Assembly: GCA_900554945.1 (NCBI GenBank)
Contig: USJN01000064.1
Span: forward strand, 1 to 7,665
DNA: 7,665 nt
From: an uncultured Coriobacteriaceae bacterium
GTDB taxonomy: Bacteria; Actinomycetota; Coriobacteriia; Coriobacteriales; Eggerthellaceae
Direction of reading: 5' to 3'
How positions within the stretch are numbered: position 1 is the first letter of the stretch; each line of letters opens with the position of its first letter. Both the position numbers and the translations under genes were made by a program. Positions 1 through 7,483 of the stretch are shown here, one piece after another. A model generated the notes under the pieces. That model was not told the origin of the DNA and did no database searches. It worked only from the letters and a program-made list of their open reading frames with translations.

Positions 1-60
1 TGTGCTGTCTTTCTTATTTTAGCGTTCTCGATTTGCGTGATGAGATTGTAGCACCTGCGT

Positions 61-1971
61 CTATTCGCCCAGTTTTTCCAACGCGAGCAGAGCAGCGCCG
101 GTCGCTCCGACGATTTCGGGGTCCTCGCAGATGAAGAGCTTCTCGCCGATGAGCTCCTCGACCGCGCGCACCACGCCGGGGTTTTGGGCAACGCCGCCCG
201 TCATCATGTAGGCACCTTCCAGGCCGACGCGCCTCATGAGCGAATACGCCTTGCCGGCAACGGCGCGGCAGACGCCTGCTGCGATGTCGGGTTTCTCCTC
301 GTTGTTGGCGATGAGCGAGATGACCTCGGACTCCGCGAAAACCGAGCACATGCTGGCGATTTCCAGGTGCTTCTTGCTCCCGAGCGCCGCTGGCCCCAGC
401 TCGTCGAGGCTGATCTCGAGCGAGCGCGCGATCATTTCGAGAAAACGTCCCGTGCCCGCCGCGCACTTGTCGTTCATCGCGAAATCGGTCACCTCGCCTG
501 CGGCGTTCACATGGATGGCCTTGCTGTCTTGGCCGCCGATGTCGAGGATAGTGCGAACGTCGGGGTTGAAGTAGTGCGCACCTCGCCCGTGGCAGCTGAT
601 CTCGGTCACGTTCTCGTCGGCAAACGGGATGCTCACGCGGCCGTATCCGGTGGCAATGGTGCATGCGACCTGGTCAGGCGTGATACCTGCGCGCTCGAGC
701 ACTTCGCGATACGCGCGCTCGGCGGAGGCGCCCGCCTTAGCGCCCGTTCTGATGACGACGCTTGCGACGATCTTGCGCGCCTCGTTCATGACGACGGCGT
801 TGGTGGAAGTCGAGCCCGAGTCGAGCCCGACGACGAAGGTGGCGGCTGTGCTCATAGGTGAGCCTTTCTGGCTTGCGAGGTGTTCGGTTTGCGAGGCGCC
901 AATTGACTCGAGGAACGCCTCAAGCCGCGTGAGCATCTGCCCGCGGCTCTGCGCGGTGCAATCGGTTTCGAGCGCGAGTATCGGCGCAGGCGATGTCCGT
1001 TTAAGGTCGCTGTACTCGTAAGAATACATGTCGCAAAATTGCACGGCGTGGTAGACCAGCCCGTCGACCTGGGGAAGGACTTGGTCGAAGAAGGCTTTGC
1101 GCGGGGATATGTTCCGCATGCGTGCGCAGGGAAGCTGCGTGAGCACGTCGTGCGCATACTGGGCAAGGGTGTCCGTTTTTCGGGGCACGAAACGACGGAT
1201 TGCGTTCGTGCAGGTGATGTCGAAGGCGATGTTCACGCCGTGCGCTTCGAGAATGCGTTTGATTTCGGCGTTCGCGCGTGCGCCCGCGATGCCTACGTTG
1301 GGCATCGTGGGGGAGAAGTGCGTCTGCGGTTGCAGGGCGTTGTCGACCTGCGCTGCGGTGGCTGCCGCGGTCGCGCTTCGCTCAGAAGCTTCGCAGCCTT
1401 CGCTCCATGCGGCCGAGTCCGCCGCCTGGTTGCTGTTGGCGAAACTTTGCGAGACGGAGCTCGACTTCGCGAGGCGGAATGAAGGCTGCGCAGCTTCTGA
1501 ATGAAGCCTCGCCAAGTCGAGCTCCAAAGGTGAGTCGCAGTTCCCTTCCGCAGGGCAAAGGGTGCCGCCGAGCTGGGCGAACAGCTTCTCTTCCGAAAAC
1601 GTTGCATTGGCAAACTTGCCGTATGCGGAAAGGAGTTCGGCCACGCGTCGCTGGTACAGCGCGCAGGCTGCCTCGCCCGTGTCGCGCGGCACGTCGAGCA
1701 CGTGGATGAACAGGTTGGGGGCTTGTGCGTGCAGGGCGTCGGCGAGGCGGCGCATACTGTCGCAGCAGGTGGTCAGCACGATGCCGTCAAGGTTACCCGA
1801 AAGGACGGTCTCGAACGCCGCCTTCGCGAAACTGCACACGTTTGCGTGCATGCAAGACTCGGCAGCGTCGAAGCTGACGAGGCTCTCATCAGGCTCGATG
1901 CGCTCCATATGCGCGCCCATCGCCTCGAGCGCCTCGGCGGGGACGTATTTGCAAACATACCCGATCCTCAT
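61..1971 (-). CDS. Fused HgdB-type 2-hydroxyacyl-CoA dehydratase subunit and ATP-dependent activase
   Basis: A 636-aa two-domain protein. Residues 1-360 resemble the HgdB/BcrB D-component family (PF06050 type): an opening CKYVPAEALEAMG motif, candidate cluster cysteines C46 (CSFAK), C69/C70 (TTCCDSMRR) and C313 (VQFCDMYSYEY), and the C-terminal signature GQMLTRLEAFLES. The domain is split by a low-complexity Ser/Ala/Glu-rich stretch at about residues 150-225. Residues 373-636 form a complete HgdC/BadF-type activase: GLDSGSTSTN and DIGGQDSKA phosphate motifs, C503 (NDKCAAGTGRF) and C542 (MCSVFAESEV) as expected ligands of the bridging [4Fe-4S] cluster, and the TGGVAQNPGVV nucleotide motif. In this family the activase uses ATP to push a low-potential electron onto the dehydratase cluster. 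ATG 1971 overlaps the upstream stop (ATGA), with AAAGG upstream. The substrate cannot be told. Activases are normally separate homodimeric proteins, so the fusion is unusual; M373 (ATG 855) could be a second start. Confidence 0.9.
   Translation of the reverse strand: MRIGYVCKYVPAEALEAMGAHMERIEPDESLVSFDAAESCMHANVCSFAKAAFETVLSGNLDGIVLTTCCDSMRRLADALHAQAPNLFIHVLDVPRDTGEAACALYQRRVAELLSAYGKFANATFSEEKLFAQLGGTLCPAEGNCDSPLELDLARLHSEAAQPSFRLAKSSSVSQSFANSNQAADSAAWSEGCEASERSATAAATAAQVDNALQPQTHFSPTMPNVGIAGARANAEIKRILEAHGVNIAFDITCTNAIRRFVPRKTDTLAQYAHDVLTQLPCARMRNISPRKAFFDQVLPQVDGLVYHAVQFCDMYSYEYSDLKRTSPAPILALETDCTAQSRGQMLTRLEAFLESIGASQTEHLASQKGSPMSTAATFVVGLDSGSTSTNAVVMNEARKIVASVVIRTGAKAGASAERAYREVLERAGITPDQVACTIATGYGRVSIPFADENVTEISCHGRGAHYFNPDVRTILDIGGQDSKAIHVNAAGEVTDFAMNDKCAAGTGRFLEMIARSLEISLDELGPAALGSKKHLEIASMCSVFAESEVISLIANNEEKPDIAAGVCRAVAGKAYSLMRRVGLEGAYMMTGGVAQNPGVVRAVEELIGEKLFICEDPEIVGATGAALLALEKLGE
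863..869 (-). promoter_or_regulatory. Internal Shine-Dalgarno-like site before the activase domain
   Basis: On the minus strand AGAAAGG lies 7 nt upstream of the in-frame ATG at 855, exactly where the activase domain begins (MSTAATFVVGLDSGS). This spacing would allow a free 264-aa activase to be made in addition to the fusion protein. The normal length of stand-alone activases is about this size. Whether it is used is inference. Confidence 0.4.
1382..1525. repeat. Interleaved inverted repeats inside the dehydratase linker
   Basis: Two inverted repeats interlock here. Pair A is 1456-1475 with 1506-1525: 20 bp, one mismatch, arms beginning GGAGCTCGACTT and GCCTCGCCAAGT. Pair B is 1382-1406 with 1476-1500: 25 bp, about three mismatches, with the core CAGAAGCTTCGCAGCCTTCG in the left arm. 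The order of arms is B, A, B', A', so both stems cannot form simply at once. The block lies in frame inside the fused dehydratase and encodes residues of about 150-197, the Ser/Ala-rich linker. It looks like a palindromic element inserted in a tolerant part of the protein, but a second genomic copy would be needed to show this. Confidence 0.65.
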
Positions 1972-3329
1972 CGCGCACCGCCTTTCGTCTCGGCGGTCCC
2001 GCCTTGCGCAGTGCTTTCCTCGTTGACGTTTCCGCCCTGCGCGGCGCCTTCTGCCCGCTTCGCCTCGAGCACCTCGAAGAATGCCTCGAGGCGCGTCTTT
2101 ATCTGCCCGTCGTGGCTGTTGCGCTCGTCGATGCCGTCGCCGTCGAGCTGCAGAAGCGGCACGCCAGCTTCGTGCAGGTGCTCGCGCAAAAGGGCGCTTC
2201 CGCCCGCGGACTGCTTGCATCCCCAGTGGCAGAAGTGAATGACGCCGTCGGCGTGTGTCGCGTCGAGCAGGCGGTCGACGAGTGCGAGCTTGCGTTCGTA
2301 GGGGCCGTTCATTGCGTTGCCGATGAGCTTTTTGGCGAGCGCGCGGAAGGGATCGGCGTCGGCGAGGTCGCTCATTGTGCAAAAGGCCATGTCGACGGCG
2401 ACGATCTGATGGGCCGGGCTGTAGTCGAAGGCGGCTTTCAGGCTTTGCTGGTAGTACGGCATGAGGTGCACCCAAAGGATTTTGTCACCCTGCAGCCTCG
2501 GCGCGCGCTTGATGTCGTCCACCATGAAGCGCAAAAGATCGCGTAACTTCTCGCTTCCCGCCGAAAGCTGCATGGCGAGCACGAAGAACAGGTGGTGGAT
2601 GAACTCGGCCGGGTAGAAGTGCTCCGCTTGCAGGCGCATGAATTCCCAGGCGAGGGCGTTTGTCTCGCGTTCGACTTCCAGAAGATGGGAAAGGCGGTTC
2701 TCGTCAAAGGGCACACCCGTCAGCTCTTCAAGGGTGCGCGCGAGCTCTCGCAGCTGGTCGGCGAGGTAGTCGATCGATGCGTCATCGTTATCGTAGGGCA
2801 CATCGAGCAGCACCATGGGGACGTCCATCCGTTGCCCCAGTTGGCGGAAGGTGCTCAGGTTGCCGTCGCAGGCGCAGGAGGTGGTCACGGCGAGCCGTGG
2901 CGCATGCAGCACGGCCGTCTCCATCATCCCCATGACCGTTTTGTGGTACGTGCACAGCGTGGACGCGATGCCGGATTCCTGTGCGCGATCGATGAAGTAC
3001 GGCGCTGCGTGGTATCCCGAGAAAAAGCTTGCCAGGCACTCGACGCTTACGGTTCCCAGCCCGAAGCATTCCATGATCTCCACCGGCGCGAACACGTTGC
3101 CCCATACGTAGTTGCTTTCATGTCCGAGCTGGTCGGAGACGAGGCCGAGTGTGTAGGCCTCCAGTTTGTGATAGCCGCGCGCCGCATGGAAGTTGGGAAG
3201 ATGGCGCGATCCCCAGGTGTTGCCGCGAAAGCCGATGAGGGCATCTCGCCAGCCGCGCTCGGGGTCGGTCTCGCACGTGCGGCGCACGTGATCCATGTAG
3301 CGATGTATGGGGTCGGCGAAGGGTTTCAC
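1968..3329 (-). CDS. HgdB-type 2-hydroxyacyl-CoA dehydratase D-component
   Basis: A 453-aa protein of the 2-hydroxyacyl-CoA dehydratase / benzoyl-CoA reductase subunit family. It shows the family layout: GNVFAPVEIMECFGLG (about residues 77-92), a first cysteine at C126 (LCTYHK), C152/C154 (TTSCACDG), C367/C371 (HFCHWGCKQSAGG), then PLLQLDGDGIDERN and the terminal GQIKTRLEAFFEVLE signature. Three such cysteines normally bind the iron-sulfur cluster of a subunit. The last 30 residues are Gly/Ala/Glu-rich, with AQGG occurring twice. The GTG start at 3329 overlaps the queH stop (GTGA), and the stop overlaps the ATG of the fused dehydratase-activase (ATGA), so all three are probably translationally coupled. 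ATG 3296 is an alternative start but has no Shine-Dalgarno. It probably pairs with the dehydratase domain of the downstream protein. A double-cubane-cluster protein, which also uses this fold and an activase, is an alternative; the substrate is unknown. Confidence 0.88.
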   Translation of the reverse strand: MKPFADPIHRYMDHVRRTCETDPERGWRDALIGFRGNTWGSRHLPNFHAARGYHKLEAYTLGLVSDQLGHESNYVWGNVFAPVEIMECFGLGTVSVECLASFFSGYHAAPYFIDRAQESGIASTLCTYHKTVMGMMETAVLHAPRLAVTTSCACDGNLSTFRQLGQRMDVPMVLLDVPYDNDDASIDYLADQLRELARTLEELTGVPFDENRLSHLLEVERETNALAWEFMRLQAEHFYPAEFIHHLFFVLAMQLSAGSEKLRDLLRFMVDDIKRAPRLQGDKILWVHLMPYYQQSLKAAFDYSPAHQIVAVDMAFCTMSDLADADPFRALAKKLIGNAMNGPYERKLALVDRLLDATHADGVIHFCHWGCKQSAGGSALLREHLHEAGVPLLQLDGDGIDERNSHDGQIKTRLEAFFEVLEAKRAEGAAQGGNVNEESTAQGGTAETKGGAR

Positions 3330-4150
3330 TCTGATGCTTTCTGTTTTGCCTGCTCGCGAAGCGATTTGAGAATCGCTCGCTTGCGGGCTTGCTTCTTGTC
3401 GTAGGCTGCGCGCTCGGCGCGATGCTGTTTGAGCTCCGCCTCGGCGGCGGCGATTTCCTCGGCGTGCTCGACCCGCGCGGCTTGCTTTGCGGCTGCTCGT
3501 TGAGCTTTGCGCTCGGCCCGTTCGGCTGCGGCCTCCGCATCGCTTATGCGGCAACCGCAGTAGTTTTGGCGATACATTCCAAGCGCGCGGCTTCGGCGCG
3601 TGGCCTCGTCGTAGTAGGGGCGGAAGTCCTCGAAGACGCCTGCAACTCCGGCGCGCTCGGCCGCTCGCTGCACTTCTTCCTCGATGACTTGGGTGTATTG
3701 ATAGGGGCTTACGGAAAGCGTGGTGCCGATGCCGTCAAAGCCCTGTTCAGCGGCCACCCGCGCCGTTTCCTCGAGTCGCAGCCGGTAGCACGCACGGCAG
3801 CGTGCCTCTCGGCGCGCGGGGTCGACGGAGAGGACGTCGGCACGAAGGGGCGCGTCCTCTCCTGTGGCCGATTGCGCTTCCTTGCGTGCGGCTCGGACGT
3901 CGGCGAGCGCTGCGTCTCCGATACGCCCCGCAGCCTCCTCCCAGCTGGCAGGGTCGTAAGGGCCCTCGATGACGGGAATGCCCTCGCTTCTCGCCCAGTC
4001 CTCGAGCGTGGCGAGGCGGTGCGCGTACTCTTCGCGTGGCGCGATGTTCGAGTTCGCGTAGTAAATGGCGATATCGTGCCCCGCCGCTTGGAGAAGGCGC
4101 ACGGGCTCGAGCGAGCATGGCCCGCAGCATGCGTGCAAAAGCAATTTCAT
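3326..4150 (-). CDS. queH: Epoxyqueuosine reductase QueH
   Basis: A 274-aa QueH-family (formerly DUF208) protein, the cobalamin-independent enzyme that reduces epoxyqueuosine in tRNA to queuosine, the last step of Q synthesis. Diagnostic motifs are LLLHACCGPCS at residues 3-13 (C8, C9, C12), YANSNIAPREEYAHR at 31-45, RCRACYRLRLEETA at 117-130 (C118, C121), TTLSVSPYQ at 143-151 and YRQNYCGCRIS at 193-203 (C198, C200). The paired cysteines bind the [4Fe-4S] cluster and take part in catalysis. Two things are longer than usual: a spacer at about 85-115 before RCRAC, and a highly charged Ala/Glu/Lys/Arg helix-forming tail of about 70 residues after 203. ATG 4150 is chosen because AGGAG lies 6 nt upstream; the longer TTG start at 4180 would put this site inside the gene. 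Its TGA overlaps the GTG of the downstream dehydratase gene. Confidence 0.93.
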   Translation of the reverse strand: MKLLLHACCGPCSLEPVRLLQAAGHDIAIYYANSNIAPREEYAHRLATLEDWARSEGIPVIEGPYDPASWEEAAGRIGDAALADVRAARKEAQSATGEDAPLRADVLSVDPARREARCRACYRLRLEETARVAAEQGFDGIGTTLSVSPYQYTQVIEEEVQRAAERAGVAGVFEDFRPYYDEATRRSRALGMYRQNYCGCRISDAEAAAERAERKAQRAAAKQAARVEHAEEIAAAEAELKQHRAERAAYDKKQARKRAILKSLREQAKQKASE

Positions 4151-4187
4151 CTGCGGCTCCTCTCGCCCTCGTGAATTCAACCCAACG

Positions 4188-4196
4188 ATACTAGCA
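4188..4196 (-). promoter_or_regulatory. Extended -10 promoter element for the queH operon
   Basis: On the minus strand TGCTAGTAT matches an extended -10 (TGn then TAGTAT). It would start RNA about 30 nt before the queH ATG, leaving room for the AGGAG ribosome site. No good -35 box is seen at the usual distance. The call rests on motif match and position only. Confidence 0.35.
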
Positions 4197-4341
4197 CAGG
4201 GCCGAACTCAGCCCGTGCCGCCGCTGGCGAAACCGCCAAACCTCGATGTTTGCAAAGACGTGACGCACATGCTTTCGCCCCTCGTTTTCCGCACTTTGCA
4301 TGTTTGGCGTCGCGCTCGGCAGCCGGGGCGTTCCACTCTTT

Positions 4342-4347
4342 TATACT
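4342..4347 (+). promoter_or_regulatory. Possible -10 box for the HAD-tgt operon
   Basis: TATACT lies 62 nt before the HAD start codon in a local AT-rich patch (CTCTTTTATACTG). RNA would begin near 4354 and include the hairpin at 4371-4393. No convincing -35 box is visible. Confidence 0.35.
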
Positions 4348-4370
4348 GTTGTTCGTATCGAATGTGCGGT

Positions 4371-4393
4371 CCGCCCGTTGGGGCGGCCTTTTT
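4371..4393 (+). terminator. Terminator-like hairpin with T-tract in the HAD-tgt leader
   Basis: CCGCCC (4371-4376), loop GTTG, GGGCGG (4381-4386), two C residues, then five T residues (4389-4393). This is the form of an intrinsic terminator, but it sits just 16 nt before the HAD ATG and immediately upstream of its ribosome site (GGGAAGGG). It may attenuate the operon or end a short upstream transcript. No gene upstream on this strand needs it. Confidence 0.55.
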
Positions 4394-4409
4394 CTGGGAA
4401 GGGTCTTTC

Positions 4410-6318
<1,909 letters not shown>

Positions 6319-6325
6319 GGCATAT

Positions 6326-6366
6326 GCCGCCCGACGCCGAGGGCTGGCGGCGTTGGGCGGCTTCTT
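6326..6366 (+). terminator. Intrinsic terminator after tgt
   Basis: A 14-bp GC-rich stem, GCCGCCCGACGCCG (6326-6339) with CGGCGTTGGGCGGC (6348-6361), has one G-U pair and an 8-nt loop, and is followed by TTCTT. It begins 8 nt after the tgt stop and is well placed to end the HAD-tgt transcript. Confidence 0.75.
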
Positions 6367-6369
6367 CCG

Positions 6370-6404
6370 TCGACGAAACTTGCATATTTGACAAGTTTCG
6401 TCGA
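6370..6404. repeat. Palindrome 1 of a tandem pair
   Basis: A perfect 13-bp inverted repeat: TCGACGAAACTTG (6370-6382), 9-nt loop CATATTTGA, CAAGTTTCGTCGA (6392-6404). It shares its inner core ACTTG-CA-N7-CAAGT and its loop length with the next palindrome. There is no T-tract, so a terminator role is less likely than a protein-binding site or a dispersed palindromic repeat. Confidence 0.8.
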
Positions 6405-6408
6405 TGCG

Positions 6409-6445
6409 ATAGTCAAAACTTGCAAATCTCCCAAGTTTTGACTAT
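6409..6445. repeat. Palindrome 2 of a tandem pair
   Basis: A perfect 14-bp inverted repeat: ATAGTCAAAACTTG (6409-6422), 9-nt loop CAAATCTCC, CAAGTTTTGACTAT (6432-6445). Only 4 nt separate it from palindrome 1. The outer stem differs from that of palindrome 1 while the inner AAACTTG/CAAGTTT and the start of the loop (CA, then AT) agree, so the core seems selected or copied. Confidence 0.8.
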
Positions 6446-6457
6446 GGGATAGAAATC

Positions 6458-6490
6458 GTGAACATCATCGACTTCCTTCTGCATCGGTAA
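6458..6490 (+). pseudogene. Possible truncated N-terminus of a DedA-family gene
   Basis: A 10-codon frame, GTG to TAA, reads (M)NIIDFLLHR. It resembles the beginning of DedA-family membrane proteins, which commonly open with an IIDFxLHID-like motif. The similarity breaks off after the histidine, close to where the lower-GC transporter segment begins. No clear ribosome site precedes it. The match is very short and could be chance. Confidence 0.25.
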
Positions 6491-6535
6491 GCCGCATGCG
6501 ACCCTCGCAGGCTTTGCGAGTCGGCGGAGGGGCTC

Positions 6536-7483
6536 TTACAGCAGCTTAATTGCGGCGGCCCCGAGAATCATGATGAGGACGCCGAGTATCTTCTGCCTGT
6601 TAACTGCCTTTTTCGGAGACTCGAATATCCCGAAATGATCGACCAGAATGCCGCCCGTCGTGGAGCCGACCAAAAGAACGACAACCGTCATTCCAGTTCC
6701 TATGATTCTCGACAGATAGACATTTGCGAGAACGTATAGTCCGCCAAGGATTCCGCCAATCCACATCCACCAGGGGTTTTTAGCCGGTCTCTCTTCCTTT
6801 GACTCTGGTTTCCCATTCTTTAAGCGCAAGACGATGCAGATAATTGCCAGCAATATAATGCCGACGGCGAACGAGATGACGGATGCTTTTATCGGGGAAC
6901 CTGCCGCTACCCCAAGGTAGCCGTTAACGGCAGTTTGGGTTGCAACTGCCATTCCGCTAAAGACGGAAAACGCTCTCCAGAGCCATAAAGAGGCCGGTGC
7001 TGCTTTTTGCCGATTGGTGCGGTCCGCCTTGCTTTTTTTCGCCGTCGAGACCAAAACCACGCCGAGTAGCACCAGCACCGCACCTGCAATGCGAAACGCG
7101 GTCAATGATGTTTGCTGCGAATAGAACAGTCCGAAATTATCAATGGTCAATCCCATTAAGATTTGGCCGAGAACCGGAAGCACGACCGTCTGCACTCCGC
7201 CTAATTTCGGAAACAGCAAGATGTTTCCCGTCAGAAACACCACGCCGCAAATGCCGCCGATCCAGATCCATGCGGGCTCATTCAGCAATTGTGCGAAAGG
7301 GATATGCAGCCCCTGCCCGGTGACCAGCAACAACGCTGACAGAAACAATAACCCTACAAGAAACGACACCAGGGCTGCGTTGAAGGGGGAGCCGACTTTT
7401 TTCCGTAACCTTGTGTTTACGCTCGTCTGTATGGGTAAGCCGACACCTGCCAGAAATCCAAGAATAATGGGCATACTTCTCAT
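6536..7483 (-). CDS. Duplicated YdcZ-type DMT superfamily membrane protein
   Basis: A 315-aa integral membrane protein with about ten hydrophobic segments, made of two tandem YdcZ (DUF606)-like halves. Half 1 has LPIQTSVNTRL then GSPFNAALVSFLVG (about 16-44), followed by WIWIGGICG and DNFGLF (72-120). Half 2 repeats the pattern with TQTAVNGYL, GSPIKASVISFAVG (about 182-208), WWMWIGGILGG and VDHFGIF (238-287). A charged cytosolic link lies at about 149-161, and another at 221-236. It is probably a drug/metabolite-type transporter or exporter of unknown substrate. Most YdcZ proteins have one half, but double-length members are known. ATG 7483 overlaps a possible upstream stop (ATGA); ATG 7474 and TTG 7498 are alternatives, and none has a strong ribosome site. 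Codon use is clearly more AT-rich than in tgt or queH: two 60-nt stretches counted by hand gave 48 percent G+C against 73 percent for one in tgt, which suggests transfer. Confidence 0.88.
   Translation of the reverse strand: MRSMPIILGFLAGVGLPIQTSVNTRLRKKVGSPFNAALVSFLVGLLFLSALLLVTGQGLHIPFAQLLNEPAWIWIGGICGVVFLTGNILLFPKLGGVQTVVLPVLGQILMGLTIDNFGLFYSQQTSLTAFRIAGAVLVLLGVVLVSTAKKSKADRTNRQKAAPASLWLWRAFSVFSGMAVATQTAVNGYLGVAAGSPIKASVISFAVGIILLAIICIVLRLKNGKPESKEERPAKNPWWMWIGGILGGLYVLANVYLSRIIGTGMTVVVLLVGSTTGGILVDHFGIFESPKKAVNRQKILGVLIMILGAAAIKLL

Larger units (their letters stand above)
4151..4409. other. Divergent intergenic region between queH and the HAD-tgt operon
   Basis: This 259-bp region separates the leftward and rightward operons. 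It holds the proposed queH -10, a TATACT box for the plus strand, a small stem TGGCG-AAAC-CGCCA near 4225-4238, and imperfectly paired ACATGC (about 4267) and GCATGT (about 4299) segments. I see no tRNA and no preQ1 riboswitch consensus. AT content rises around 4230-4360 compared with the flanking genes, as expected of a control region. Confidence 0.6.

Noticed and set aside
1..60. Terminator for the leftward operon after position 61
   Set aside because: I found no stem of useful length in the 60 bases available; any terminator may lie beyond the left edge.
14..2238. Several plus-strand frames across the dehydratase genes
   Set aside because: They are opposite-strand shadows caused by GC-biased codons, with no motifs and no ribosome sites.
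1972..2475. Upstream extension of the fused dehydratase frame to 804 codons
   Set aside because: The added 168 codons translate to an Arg-rich sequence opposite in style to the rest and overlap the well-supported D-component gene. ATG 1971 overlaps that gene's stop, as in a coupled operon.
3330..3554. Longer start for the 453-aa D-component
   Set aside because: The extra 75 codons are low-complexity Arg/Ser/Ala sequence lying inside queH in another frame. The GTG overlapping the queH stop is the natural start.
4225..4302. Possible preQ1 riboswitch ahead of queH or the HAD-tgt operon
   Set aside because: Only small imperfect stems are present. No preQ1-I or preQ1-II consensus was seen, and the proposed queH leader is only about 30 nt long.
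4065..4409. N-terminal extension of the HAD protein through the divergent region
   Set aside because: It would run across the terminator-like hairpin and promoter region. The ATG at 4410 has a good ribosome site and directly precedes the HAD motif I.
6370..6445. CRISPR array
   Set aside because: There are only two units, each self-complementary, with no spacer of regular length and no cas genes.
6504..6520. Small hairpin CTCGCA-loop-TGCGAG as a terminator of the transporter gene
   Set aside because: The stem is only 6 bp and no T-tract follows on the minus strand.
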